In this document: one piece after another, positions 42,950 through 50,484 of the stretch
Layout: each line of letters starts with the position of its first letter
Position numbering within the stretch: the first letter of the stretch is position 1
Source of the DNA: DAHUYF01 sp963789275
GTDB taxonomy: Bacteria > Pseudomonadota > Alphaproteobacteria > ATCC43930 > CGMCC-115725
NCBI GenBank assembly: GCA_963789275.1
Contig: CAWBKF010000033.1
Span: 294,917-358,916, forward strand
Reading direction: 5' to 3'
DNA length: 64,000 bases
The notes under the pieces: model-generated
Database searches by the model: none
Told to the model about the DNA's origin: nothing
What the model saw: only the letters and a program-made list of their open reading frames with translations
Translations under genes and position numbers: made by a program

Positions 42950-43201
42950 ATGCTTGTTGAGCCTAAAGTCGTATCCGAGCGCGACGCCGCCGACATGCTC
43001 AGTCTGAGTTTGCGCGGCCTGCAGAACCTACGCGCGCGCGGCGAGGGTCCGAAATTCATTCGCTTGAGCCCGAGGCGGCTCGGCTATCTCACGACCGATA
43101 TTTTCGAGTGGATCACGTCCCGTGCACGCGGCAGCAATGCCGAGGATGTCAGCCGACGGAAAGAGATCGATCAATGGATCAAGGATAGACCAAACGCTTG
43201 A
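42950..43201 (+). CDS. AlpA/Xis-like helix-turn-helix DNA-binding protein
   Basis: An 83-residue protein with a MerR/AlpA-type HTH: VVSERDAADMLSLSLRGLQN, then LRARGEGPKFIRLSPRRLGY and LTTDIFEWITSRARG. This architecture is shared by AlpA-family regulators and recombination directionality factors. Next to an integrase it is the best candidate for the excisionase or the element's transcription switch. The ribosome binding site is GGAG upstream of ATG 42950. A perfect inverted repeat sits just upstream. Confidence 0.8.
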   Translation: MLVEPKVVSERDAADMLSLSLRGLQNLRARGEGPKFIRLSPRRLGYLTTDIFEWITSRARGSNAEDVSRRKEIDQWIKDRPNA

Positions 43202-43383
43202 CCATCGGCTTTGGGCCACGGCGACGCCCCGTGAGCGACACGCCTATCAACGTCATGGCTTTCCGTCCCGGCCGTAACAAAGCCGAGATCGAAGAGCTCG
43301 CTGCCGAAGTGATCGCCCTCAGCATCAGCGATCGTCTCGAAGTGTGCGCCGAATTTGTCAAGAATTCGGCATCGGCGACTTAA
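43198..43383 (+). CDS. Small element-borne hypothetical protein
   Basis: A 61-residue frame whose TTG start codon overlaps the stop of the HTH gene. The visible part VMAFRPGRNKAEIEELAAEV then ISDRLEVCAEFVKNSA looks like a small helical protein. No homology recognised. It may be translationally coupled to the HTH gene. Confidence 0.45.
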   Translation: MTIGFGPRRRPVSDTPINVMAFRPGRNKAEIEELAAEVIALSISDRLEVCAEFVKNSASAT

Positions 43384-43392
43384 CAAATCGCC

Positions 43393-43485
43393 GTGACAAG
43401 GCTCGAAGCGCGCCAGTTGGCGCGTGAAGTGCGGAGGCGCGGATATTGGGACCTGGCGCGGCGCATTGAAGACTGCCTCGGTTGA
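43393..43485 (+). CDS. Very small element-borne frame (30 residues)
   Basis: A GTG-started frame encoding VTRLEARQLAREVRRRGYWD followed by LARRIEDCLG. It is Arg-rich, helical and tightly placed between the previous small gene and the primase. No homology recognised; coding status is uncertain. Confidence 0.3.
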   Translation: MTRLEARQLAREVRRRGYWDLARRIEDCLG

Positions 43486-43565
43486 ATGCGCGACGCGCGG
43501 CGCAGGTCGCTGCGTGAGCGCCGTGGGCGCTACGCCTTAAATGGGCGGAGACAAAAAGCAAGACC

Positions 43566-45218
43566 ATGGCCGACGAAAACAAGCCCACTGACTATCTGGC
43601 GGCGCTGGCCTCCTCGAAGAGGAACAGCATGCAGCTTCGCGTCTTCAATAGCGGACGAGAGGCATCGCCTGTGAGGGATCTCATCACCGGCGCACAGGAA
43701 GCCACCGACGACGCAAGCGGCGGCGGCGATCAAGGCGGAGGCGCTGCCGGTGGCGCAGATGCTGGCCCGGTCTTCGGCTCGCATGACATGCTCGCGGTCA
43801 AGCTTTCAGAGCGCCTCGGCGAAGATTGGCGGTATGCCGCAGATATCCGTCTTTGGTATCGCTGGACGGGCGCACGATTTGAAGGCGATCGGAAAAACCA
43901 GATCAAGGATGTATCGCGCCAAGTCTGCAGCGAGCTCGCCGCCGAAGTCGACAATCAGCGGTTCGCTCGTCAGATCGCCAGTGAACACAGCATCGACGCG
44001 GCAATACGGCTCGCCGCGACCCATCCGCGCCATGTCATCCTTTCTGAACAGTTCGACCCGTCGCCGTGGCACGTAAATACGCCCGGCGGAATCGTGGATC
44101 TCACGACGGGCCAGCTCCTCCCCCATGACCGCTCCGCGCTGATGACCTGCATGACGGCAGCGGGCCCGGACGGCGAGTGCCCACGCTTTCGTGCGTTCCT
44201 CGAGGAGGCGACTGGCGGCGATCCAAACCTGCAGAGCTTCCTTCAGCGCATCGCCGGTTATTGCCTAACGGGCTCGGTCGAGGAGCACGCGATATTCTTT
44301 CTCTACGGCCTGAGCGGCACGGGCAAGACGGTCTTCCTCAATGTCCTGGCCGAGCTGCTCGCAGACTACGCCGCGGTCGCGGCGATGGATCTCTTTACCG
44401 TCGCGGTCGGCGAGCGTCACAGCGCGCCGCTCGCTGCCTTACACGCCGCCCGCCTGGTGGTGGCGTGCGAGACTGACGAAGGGAAGCGCTGGGACGAGGC
44501 GAAGCTGAAATCGATTACCGGCGGAGATCCTGTCACTGCCAATCGGATGCGCTCGGATCCCTTTACCTTCCGACCGAAGTTCAAGTTGCTGATGGCCGGC
44601 AATCACCGCCCGCATATGCGCAGCGCCGACGACGCGATGCGACGCCGGCTTCACATCATCCCCTTCATGGCCAAGCCCAAGGAGGTCGACAAGGAGCTGC
44701 TGGAGAAGCTTCGGTCCGAGTTCGGTGGCATCCTCAAATGGGCGATCGAGGGCGGCCTCGATCGCCGCCGGCTCGGCTTGGCGCCGCCGCGCGCGGTGGT
44801 GGACGCCACTGACGACTACTTCGAGGCCGAGAACATGCTCGGTCGGTGGCTCGACGAGCGGTGCACCTGGGGCGCCGATGTCGTGGACGTGGTGGATGGC
44901 AAGAAACGGCCGGCCTTCACCACCAGCAAGGCGCTCTATCGCGATTTCCGGGGCTGGGCCAAAGAGGCCGGCGAGTTCGTGTTGAAGGAGCGAGATTTTA
45001 TCCAGAAGCTCGCGGCCGTCGAAGGGCTTCGTCGCGGGCGCGGCGGCCGGGATGGAAAAGGACCGCGCGGGCTCTTCGGTATCGCGCTCAAGAACGCGCC
45101 CGACGAGCTGCCGCTTGGTGGGGTCGCGCGCGCGGATGGGGGGCCGATGGCTGGCCACGGGCTTCCGCCCGAAGACGGCGAGTGGCGCACTGATCCGTGC
45201 GACGAGTTCGATAGATGA
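43566..45218 (+). CDS. P4-type phage/plasmid primase-helicase (D5 N-terminal-like, SF3 helicase)
   Basis: A 550-residue protein. After a Gly-rich linker (residues 45-65), residues 75-205 match the D5_N / P4 primase middle region (VNTPGGIVDLTTGQLLPHDR). The SF3 helicase follows: Walker A GLSGTGKTVFLNVLAELL, Walker B ARLVVACETDEG, then ITGGDPVTANRMRSDPFTF and LMAGNHRPHMRSADDAMRRR (motif C and Arg finger). A C-terminal winged domain ends the protein. The usual N-terminal Toprim primase part is absent, so it may act mainly as a replicative helicase. It implies autonomous replication of the excised element. Confidence 0.88.
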   Translation: MADENKPTDYLAALASSKRNSMQLRVFNSGREASPVRDLITGAQEATDDASGGGDQGGGAAGGADAGPVFGSHDMLAVKLSERLGEDWRYAADIRLWYRWTGARFEGDRKNQIKDVSRQVCSELAAEVDNQRFARQIASEHSIDAAIRLAATHPRHVILSEQFDPSPWHVNTPGGIVDLTTGQLLPHDRSALMTCMTAAGPDGECPRFRAFLEEATGGDPNLQSFLQRIAGYCLTGSVEEHAIFFLYGLSGTGKTVFLNVLAELLADYAAVAAMDLFTVAVGERHSAPLAALHAARLVVACETDEGKRWDEAKLKSITGGDPVTANRMRSDPFTFRPKFKLLMAGNHRPHMRSADDAMRRRLHIIPFMAKPKEVDKELLEKLRSEFGGILKWAIEGGLDRRRLGLAPPRAVVDATDDYFEAENMLGRWLDERCTWGADVVDVVDGKKRPAFTTSKALYRDFRGWAKEAGEFVLKERDFIQKLAAVEGLRRGRGGRDGKGPRGLFGIALKNAPDELPLGGVARADGGPMAGHGLPPEDGEWRTDPCDEFDR

Positions 45219-45873
45219 CACCGCAAGCGGGCGTTTCCGCCACTTCCGCCATGTCCACAGGGTTCTTCTTATACGCGCGTAGGCGCGCGCGCCTCAACAG
45301 CTTAACCGGGAAAACGCGGCGGAAGTGGCGGAAGTGGCGGAAGCCCGGAATGATGCCGGTCGGTGCGCCGCGGAGACCGCCGGGCCACTCTGTGATGCGA
45401 ACGTGGCTACAAAAGGCTACATCGGCCGGCGAAAGCGGCTCCCATGCGAGACGACGCGGCTATGACCTGTTGACATTTGTTTACATCGTAGCCGGCGCCG
45501 GTGAGTTCGGCGGCCGAGGGCGGCGCGATCGGCGGCGCGATCGGAGCGGGCTCGCGACGCCGGCGCCGACGTGGGCGAAAAGTTTCGGGCGCCGTGGCGC
45601 TCGCCCGCGAACTGGTGATGGCGCCGCCCCGGAGCCGTGTCCCCTCGATGGCGACGGGTTCCTTCCATCCGATGGCACCCCCCCACCACCGCGCGAGATG
45701 ATCGGCGTGAGGCGCCCGCCGTTCACCTCACCAGAGACACTGATAAGCTAATTCTTATTTCCTTATCAGTCGCACATTTCTGCGGCTTTCCCGCTCGGCT
45801 TCGCTTGCGGCACTTCCTGACTGATACTATTATTCGACAAACGTCTGATTTTCTTATCAGTACGGAGGGCGCG
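45219..45873. other. Repeat-rich non-coding stretch of the element; candidate origin region
   Basis: About 655 bp. TTCCGCCACTTCCGCCA at 45234-45250 is matched in inverse by GGCGGAAGTGGCGGAAGTGGCGGAAG at about 45319-45342, that is two or three 9-bp units on each side. Between them lies a GC-rich palindromic run (CGCGCGTAGGCGCGCGCG). GGCTAC...GGCTAC direct repeats and TTGACATTTGTTTACA follow near 45415-45490. Iteron-like units next to a primase-helicase gene fit an origin. One 66-codon GTG frame (45501-45701) is open but unsupported. Confidence 0.5.
45740..45769. promoter_or_regulatory. CTGATAAG inverted repeat upstream of the second recombinase
   Basis: CTGATAAG at 45740-45747 and CTTATCAG at 45762-45769 form perfect 8-bp arms around a 14-bp AT-rich spacer. 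A third CTTATCAG occurs at 45853-45860, just before the recombinase ribosome binding site. This may be an operator or a recombinase target. The surrounding 120 bp is clearly AT-richer than the neighbourhood. Confidence 0.65.
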
Positions 45874-46470
45874 ATGAAGGGTCTGGGCCGGCAGGCGAAG
45901 CTGCTAACCGAGGCGCAGATCAATGCTGCGCTCGGCCAGGCGAAGGGGGCGCGCTATCCGGAGCGGGACCGCGTCATGATCCTGCTCTCGGTCAAGGCGG
46001 GTCTCCGAGCGAAGGAGATCGCGGCCCTTACCTGGGGAATGGTCACGGATGCGCAGGGCGCCCTCGCCGACGCGATCGCCCTGACGAACGACGCCAGCAA
46101 GGGCAAGCGCGGCGGTCGGACCATCCCGATGCATCCGGCGCTGCGCGAGGCCTTGGCGGCGCTGCAGCTCGCCAGAGGCGATAGGGCGCACGCCGGTGCG
46201 CGGGTCATCCATAGCGAGCGCGGACCCGGCTACTCGGCCGGCGCCGTCCAAGTATGGTTCCTGAGGCTGTACACAGCCCTCGGCTTCGCCGGCGCCTCGA
46301 GCCATAGCGGGCGGCGGACCTTCATCACCCGCGCGGCTCGGAAGATCGCCGAAGCCGGTGGCTCTCTGCGCGACGTGCAGGAGCTCGCGGGCCACGCCAG
46401 CCTCGCCACCACCCAGCGCTACATCGCCGGCAGCACCGACGCGAAGCGCAAAGTGGTGAACTTGGTCTAG
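45874..46470 (+). CDS. Short tyrosine recombinase (catalytic domain only)
   Basis: A 198-residue recombinase starting at MKGLGRQAKLLTEAQINAAL, with GGAGG upstream. The longer frame to 45637 lacks homology. Catalytic residues are visible: Arg in KAGLRAKEIAALTWG, HSGRRTFITRAA (H-x-x-R), His in LAGHASLATTQRYIAGS with the nucleophile Tyr in the same segment. It lacks most of a separate N-terminal core-binding domain. It closes the element on the right. It may resolve multimers or act on its own flanking CTGATAAG repeats. Confidence 0.88.
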   Translation: MKGLGRQAKLLTEAQINAALGQAKGARYPERDRVMILLSVKAGLRAKEIAALTWGMVTDAQGALADAIALTNDASKGKRGGRTIPMHPALREALAALQLARGDRAHAGARVIHSERGPGYSAGAVQVWFLRLYTALGFAGASSHSGRRTFITRAARKIAEAGGSLRDVQELAGHASLATTQRYIAGSTDAKRKVVNLV

Positions 46471-46489
46471 GAGGCGCATGCGGGATAGG

Positions 46490-46625
46490 CGCACCAACAC
46501 GCAGCGGACGAAGCCACATGAATTGCAGACCTCGGAGTGGCCGCCCAGCTCCGCTGTCCGGCACATAGATTGCTGACCGTCATGTCCTCGATCATGCGGC
46601 GGCGTAGAGGGCTCATCTCGGCCAT
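46490..46625 (-). pseudogene. Remnant of an IS91-associated tyrosine recombinase (5' end only)
   Basis: Reading minus from 46625 gives MAEMSPLRRRMIEDMTVSNL, very like the conserved N-terminus of recombinases that accompany IS91-family elements. Homology fades within about 30 codons and no catalytic domain follows. It marks an old insertion at the right edge of the integrative element. The rest of 46626-46816 shows no gene. Confidence 0.55.
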
Positions 46626-46816
46626 CGGGGGTGCTCCTGTCTCTCGGATTGGGCTTCGACGACCACAATCCTCTCAGACAGGACACCTTCCCCCTAACCG
46701 CTCACCCCATCCCGGCGACAGCGGGTTCGTTCAATCACAAATCACAAGAAAACTGAACCCAACCCCGGCCTTTCCACAAAATCGACTACTCAATCAAGCG
46801 AGCTTGTCCCCTTAAA

Positions 46817-47017
46817 TCAGCAGCATCCGCAGTCTTCACCAGCGACCTCCCGGTGTAGGCAGTGCTGGCGCTCCCAGAGCTCGAATGACGAGAATGCCCG
46901 ATCGGTGCACAGCCTGCGGCTCGCCTCGATAGCCTCGCTGGCGGTCTCGGCCTCTAAGTCTTCCGCCTGAATAATCTTGCCGTTCAGGCCGAGGAAAAAG
47001 CATCGGTAATGAGCCAT
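46817..47017 (-). CDS. Small Cys-ended conserved-type hypothetical protein
   Basis: A 66-residue protein, MAHYRCFFLGLNGKIIQAED, then LEAETASEAIEASRRL and a C-terminus ending CGCC. The opening pattern resembles short hypothetical proteins common in Rhizobiales. The three terminal Cys could bind a metal. The stop lies just inside the AT-rich flank; GAGG is upstream of the ATG. Function unknown. Confidence 0.65.
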   Translation of the reverse strand: MAHYRCFFLGLNGKIIQAEDLEAETASEAIEASRRLCTDRAFSSFELWERQHCLHREVAGEDCGCC

Positions 47018-47192
47018 GGTACCTCGCCGGCTCTACTGTACCATCGCGAGGAAAGCGGTCACAGCAATTCGATCATAGAGCAACGCGATTGATTGGTGCA
47101 CGTGCTTTCGCATTACCCCGGAACGCTCTGCTGATGCCCTCAACGTGGTTAATTGTGCATGCAAATGCCCGCGGGTGTAGCCAGACAGTCGC

Positions 47193-47420
47193 TCACCCCC
47201 GGCGTAGCGCTGGCGTTCCAGGCGCTTTGCCGCTGGCGTCAATCGTCAGCATCCGCAGCGCCCACTGTTTGTCGGTTATCGGACATACGGGCCCCGGTTT
47301 TCCGCCAAAGCGGGCCGCGTGCGTCGCTCGACCGCCGAGCGGACGATCGAACTCCCTCCCGGAAATGCCACGACACTTGCATGAGCGGCGCCAAAGGAAT
47401 GAGCGGCGTGTGCCCGGCCA
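47193..47420 (-). pseudogene. Degraded Crp/Fnr-family regulator remnant (duplicate of the gene at 48997)
   Basis: Minus-strand frames contain SCKCRGISGREFDRPLGGRA, the counterpart of RSCECYGISKREFDRLLGGR at the end of the Crp-like protein at 48997. GATCGAACTCCCT occurs in both places (47345 and 49047). Only the C-terminal end is recognisable and the frame is broken. The other sequence between 47018 and 47532 shows no supportable gene. It seems to be the left half of a duplicated block whose other half carries the intact promoter module. Confidence 0.55.
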
Positions 47421-47532
47421 AGCCTCTGAGCCCGTTTTGCCGGTCGTCGATCGCGGTCGAGCTCCGTATATCGCCCGCGCTGGCGTGCCTGTTTCGAGCA
47501 AACGAAGCCCCGGATCCGACGGAACGGCAAGG

Positions 47533-47701
47533 CAATGTCCGGTATCCGACATGGTTGATCTGGGTCAATGTGACGTGGCTCTCTCCGCCGCAAGCTACCT
47601 ATGTTGCGGCTGTCATGGCGACGAAAGGGTGACGACATGAATATTGGACATTCGGCGCGGAGCGCGGAGTTGCCTCGAACGGCATATTTTGCAGCCCGAA
47701 G
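47533..47701 (+). repeat. Duplicated promoter-plus-leader module, copy A
   Basis: Aligns without gaps to 49904-50072 at a constant offset of 2371 bp; by eye roughly two thirds of bases agree. The module contains the FNR-type box, the -10 region, the ribosome binding site, the ATG and about 20 codons. In this copy it drives the OmpA-like porin. Confidence 0.8.
47555..47568 (+). promoter_or_regulatory. FNR/FixK-type box upstream of ompA
   Basis: TTGATCTGGGTCAA, a perfect TTGA-N6-TCAA dyad of the FNR/FixK/Anr type. Its centre is 75.5 bp upstream of the porin ATG, with a plausible -10 (TACCTAT) at class II spacing. Suggests induction at low oxygen. Confidence 0.75.
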
Positions 47702-48779
47702 AATGATGTGGTCGACAGCGCGGACCGGCTTCGGCCTGCTCACGACGGCGCTGCTCGGCCTGGTCGCGGTTGGCGCCGCGGCCCAGGACAGCAGTGTCAC
47801 GCCGGCGCCCAGCACCGGCTTCTATATCGGCGGCGGCGTCGGCGCCAATTTCCAGGAGGAGAACCGCTTCCGCGGCGGCGGCGGAGACAGCAACACGACC
47901 TATAATCCCGGCTTCGTCGGGCTCCTCAATTTCGGCTATGGGCTGGGCAACGGGCTGCGCCTGGAGCTCGAGCCCGCCTGGCGCCAAAACGATGCGGACC
48001 GGATGAGCGGCGTCAGTGGCCATGGCGGCACCGATATCGGCTCGCTGATGGTCAACGGACTCTACGACTTCGATACGCCGATGCTGCACGGCTGGCAGCC
48101 ACATCTCGGCGCCGGCGTCGGCGCCGCGCGCGTCCACAACCACACCGCCTCGGCCAATACGCCGGTGGTCGATGGCAACGACACCGTGCCCGCCTTCCAG
48201 GCCATCGCCGGCGTCGATTACCCCGTGACGCCGGCGCTCAAGCTCGGCATCGACTACCGCTATTTCCTCGCCCATGACACGTCCTTCCATAACGCCGCCA
48301 CCGGCGCCTCGGTCAGGGGCGGCGACTTCAACGACCACGCCATCCTCGTGACCTTCCGCTACCAGTTCGGCGCGGCCCCGGCGCCCCATCCCGAGCCCGC
48401 CGCCGCCGTGGCGTCGCCGCCGGCACCGCCCGCGACGCCGCCCGCCGCCACCACGCAGCAATACAACGTCTATTTCGATTGGGACAAATCGCTCCTGACG
48501 GCGGATGCGCGCAAGATCATCGACCGGGTGGCGAGCCAGGTGAAGAGCGACGGCAGCCGCGTGGCGATCACCGGCAAGGCCGATCTCTCCGGCACGGATG
48601 CTTACAACATGGCGCTTTCGCATCGCCGCGCCGACGCCGTGCGTCAGGCGCTGCAGGCCGACGGCGTTCCGGCCGAGCGCATCGCGGAGCACTGGGTCGG
48701 CATGCGCGAGCCGCCGGTGCCGACCGCTGCCGGCGTGCGCGAGCCGCGCAACCGTGTGGTGGAGATCGTCCTCCCCTGA
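47637..48779 (+). CDS. OmpA family outer-membrane porin
   Basis: A 380-residue protein. Residues 1-21 are a short leader (MNIGHSARSAELPRTAYFAA) shared with the LuxR-type protein downstream. A signal peptide follows, from MMWSTARTGFGLLTTALLGL to VGAAAQDS; translation may instead begin at that inner ATG. Residues 60-250 form an eight-strand-type beta-barrel (GFYIGGGVGANF to ILVTFRYQFG). A Pro/Ala linker leads to the C-terminal OmpA peptidoglycan-binding domain (YNVYFDWDKSLLTADARKII, then NMALSHRRADAVRQAL). It lies under an FNR-type box, so it is probably induced at low oxygen. Confidence 0.9.
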   Translation: MNIGHSARSAELPRTAYFAARRMMWSTARTGFGLLTTALLGLVAVGAAAQDSSVTPAPSTGFYIGGGVGANFQEENRFRGGGGDSNTTYNPGFVGLLNFGYGLGNGLRLELEPAWRQNDADRMSGVSGHGGTDIGSLMVNGLYDFDTPMLHGWQPHLGAGVGAARVHNHTASANTPVVDGNDTVPAFQAIAGVDYPVTPALKLGIDYRYFLAHDTSFHNAATGASVRGGDFNDHAILVTFRYQFGAAPAPHPEPAAAVASPPAPPATPPAATTQQYNVYFDWDKSLLTADARKIIDRVASQVKSDGSRVAITGKADLSGTDAYNMALSHRRADAVRQALQADGVPAERIAEHWVGMREPPVPTAAGVREPRNRVVEIVLP

Positions 48780-48996
48780 CGCGTGGGGCTCGGCCAAATC
48801 AGGCGGTGGCGTCAGGCAGCGGCCGGGATCATTGCAGGCGCGCGGTTGACGAGATAAATGCCGATGCCGACGAGGACCGGTTGAAACGTTGTCTCTCCGG
48901 TTCCGTCGCGTCGATGCCGACATCCGACTGTCCAGCCGAGCCGGCCAATGGACCATTGGCAAACCGGCCGCAGCGCGCGAGGCCGCTGTGGTTGCC

Positions 48997-49671
48997 TTAC
49001 TTTTTGCCGACGCAGCCTTTGCGCCTTGCTCGACCTCCGAGCAATCGATCGAACTCCCTCTTGGAGATGCCGTAGCACTCGCACGAGCGACGCTCCAGGC
49101 CGCGGCGATCGAGGATCGTGACGGTGCCGCGCCTGTAGCGGATGAGGCCGGCCCGCTGCAGGCCGCCCGCTGCCGCCGAAACGCCCGTCCGCTGCACCCC
49201 CAGCATCATGGCCAGGAACTCCTGGGTGAGCAGGAACTCATCCGAATGCATGCGGTCATGCGTCATCAGCAGCCAGCGGCAACAGCGCTGCTGTATGGAA
49301 TGGAACTGATTGCACGCGGCCGACTGTGCGACCTGGTTGAAGAAGGCGTGCGCATAGTGAAGCATCACCACGCGCATCGAGGCGCTGCGCGCCAGCTCCT
49401 TCTCAAACAGCGCCGCCGTCATTCTCAAGCCGGCACCGGCAACCTGGACATAGACGGTGGTGGGCGCCCGGTCGTCGCCGAGCAGCAGGGGCAGTGGCGG
49501 CGGGCCCCCCGGGCGCCGCGCTGCCAGCTGCCAGACGCGTCCCCCCTGATCGGAGGGCGCGTGCTTTCGCTCGCACGGTGGAGGGGGCACCATGCCGACG
49601 TCAGCGGAATTGCGCGAGGCATCTCGATTGGCCAGACAGGCCGCACGGGCAGCATCTGTTCCCCTCGTCAA
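48997..49671 (-). CDS. Crp/Fnr family transcriptional regulator, N-terminus degraded
   Basis: The C-terminal 165 residues are a clear Crp/Fnr protein: PLLLGDDRAPTTVYVQVAGA (end of the sensor barrel), the long helix, and a winged helix LTQEFLAMMLGVQRTGVSAA then LQRAGLIRYRRGTVTILDRR. The N-terminal 55 residues of the open frame do not match a cNMP barrel, and the first half of that domain is missing or out of frame near 49500. The recognition helix has RTGVS rather than the E-x-x-S-R of FNR/FixK, and no FeS-type Cys cluster is seen, so it is not the obvious reader of the TTGAT-N4-GTCAA boxes. A broken copy of its end lies at about 47300. Confidence 0.65.
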   Translation of the reverse strand: MTRGTDAARAACLANRDASRNSADVGMVPPPPCERKHAPSDQGGRVWQLAARRPGGPPPLPLLLGDDRAPTTVYVQVAGAGLRMTAALFEKELARSASMRVVMLHYAHAFFNQVAQSAACNQFHSIQQRCCRWLLMTHDRMHSDEFLLTQEFLAMMLGVQRTGVSAAAGGLQRAGLIRYRRGTVTILDRRGLERRSCECYGISKREFDRLLGGRARRKGCVGKK

Positions 49672-49771
49672 GCGACATCTGGCCAGTCGCGCCCTGGCTT
49701 TGGCTCAGCTTGCCGAGAAGGTCGAGCGCGAGGAAGCGGCGCTGGCGAAAATGGCCCCCGAGGCGCGCTAA
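49592..49771 (+). CDS. Small helical conserved-type hypothetical protein (59 residues)
   Basis: ATG 49592 has GGAGGGGG seven bases upstream. The protein is MPTSAELREASRLARQAARA, then SVPLVKRHLASRALALAQLA, then EKVEREEAALAKMAPEAR. One continuous amphipathic helix is likely. Similar short helical proteins are common beside stress regulators in Rhizobiales. It is divergent from and overlaps the degraded start of the Crp-like gene. Confidence 0.65.
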   Translation: MPTSAELREASRLARQAARAASVPLVKRHLASRALALAQLAEKVEREEAALAKMAPEAR

Positions 49772-49903
49772 GCCTCTGCCTTCCCATTCGTCGTTCGTGC
49801 GCCACCTCTCGAGGACGCCCGCGCCGCCGCGCCGCCGCGCCGCCGACCGGGACGGCATTCGGTTTCGAGCGGACGATACTTCATATCCGCCGCACCGAGA
49901 CGT

Positions 49904-50072
49904 CAATGTCCGGCATCCGACACAATTGATTTGGGTCAATGCGACTTGGGTCACTCCATCGCAAAACTCATCTAGTGTGGATGTCTCGGCAGCGAAAGGC
50001 TGGCGACATGGCCAATGGACACTTGGCGCACCGCGTGGCGCCGCTTCGAACGCCGTTTTTCAGCGCCCGGAG
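49904..50072 (+). repeat. Duplicated promoter-plus-leader module, copy B
   Basis: Counterpart of 47533-47701 with no gaps. Contains the second FNR-type box and the first 20 codons of the LuxR-type gene. The N-termini MNIGHSARSAELPRTAYFAA and MANGHLAHRVAPLRTPFFSA show the shared leader. Confidence 0.8.
49926..49939 (+). promoter_or_regulatory. FNR/FixK-type box upstream of the LuxR-type regulator
   Basis: TTGATTTGGGTCAA, a perfect TTGA-N6-TCAA dyad. The distance to the ATG (75.5 bp from the centre) is the same as in the ompA copy. A candidate -10 (CATCTAG) lies at class II spacing. Confidence 0.75.
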
Positions 50073-50484
50073 CGCCGCACCGTCGCGAACGGCGATGGCG
50101 AGCACGGAAATCCGGCTGCGGGAGGCTCTCGCCCGGGAAGAGGCTCTCCGTCGTGAATTGGCCGAGGTGATCCGACAGCAGGATGGGACGTCGCGCAAGC
50201 TGTTCGCCTGGCGAGGCGATGCGGCGACGCGCGTCGCCAGCCTCTCGCCGCAACAACGCAAGATCATGGACCTGGTCCTCGCTGGCCAGCCCAGCAAGAA
50301 CATCGCCGCGGATCTTGGGATCAGCCAGCGCACCGTCGAGAAGCACCGCGCCACGATCATGAAGAAGACAGGCGCGACGTCGCTCCCGGCATTGGCCCGA
50401 TTGGCGCTTGCCGCCACCTGGATCGGCGCGCTGGAGTTTAATTCGGTGATCACGATGAAAATCGACAGAGGGCTCGCCAAATGA
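50008..50484 (+). CDS. LuxR/FixJ-type HTH transcriptional regulator
   Basis: A 158-residue protein. After the shared leader (residues 1-30) there is a coiled-coil stretch (TEIRLREALAREEALRRELA) of the kind that precedes histidine-kinase domains. Then comes a LuxR-type HTH: LSPQQRKIMDLVLAGQPSKN, IAADLGISQRTVEKHRATIM. No receiver domain is present. It looks like an output domain joined to a kinase-type linker. It has an FNR-type box at a fixed distance and overlaps the following lipoprotein gene (ATGA), so both are probably induced together. Confidence 0.85.
   Translation: MANGHLAHRVAPLRTPFFSARSAAPSRTAMASTEIRLREALAREEALRRELAEVIRQQDGTSRKLFAWRGDAATRVASLSPQQRKIMDLVLAGQPSKNIAADLGISQRTVEKHRATIMKKTGATSLPALARLALAATWIGALEFNSVITMKIDRGLAK

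Larger units (their letters stand above)
40923..46470. mobile_element. Integrative element with two tyrosine recombinases and a P4-type primase
   Basis: The segment carries, in order and all on the plus strand: a DUF4102 integrase, an unknown protein, an AlpA-like HTH protein, two very small frames, a P4-like primase-helicase, a repeat-rich non-coding stretch and a short tyrosine recombinase. This is the backbone of a satellite-phage-like or small integrative element without structural genes. Flanks are a bactofilin gene on the left and an IS91-associated recombinase remnant on the right. Ends are approximate because no att repeat was identified. Confidence 0.75.

Noticed and set aside
47033..47242. 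A 69-residue minus-strand frame
   Set aside because: No ribosome binding site or homology, and it lies in the degraded duplicate block.
48997..49671. The local Crp/Fnr protein as the reader of the three TTGAT boxes
   Set aside because: Its recognition helix has RTGVS instead of E-x-x-S-R and the sensor domain is incomplete, so a distant FixK/FnrN is more likely.
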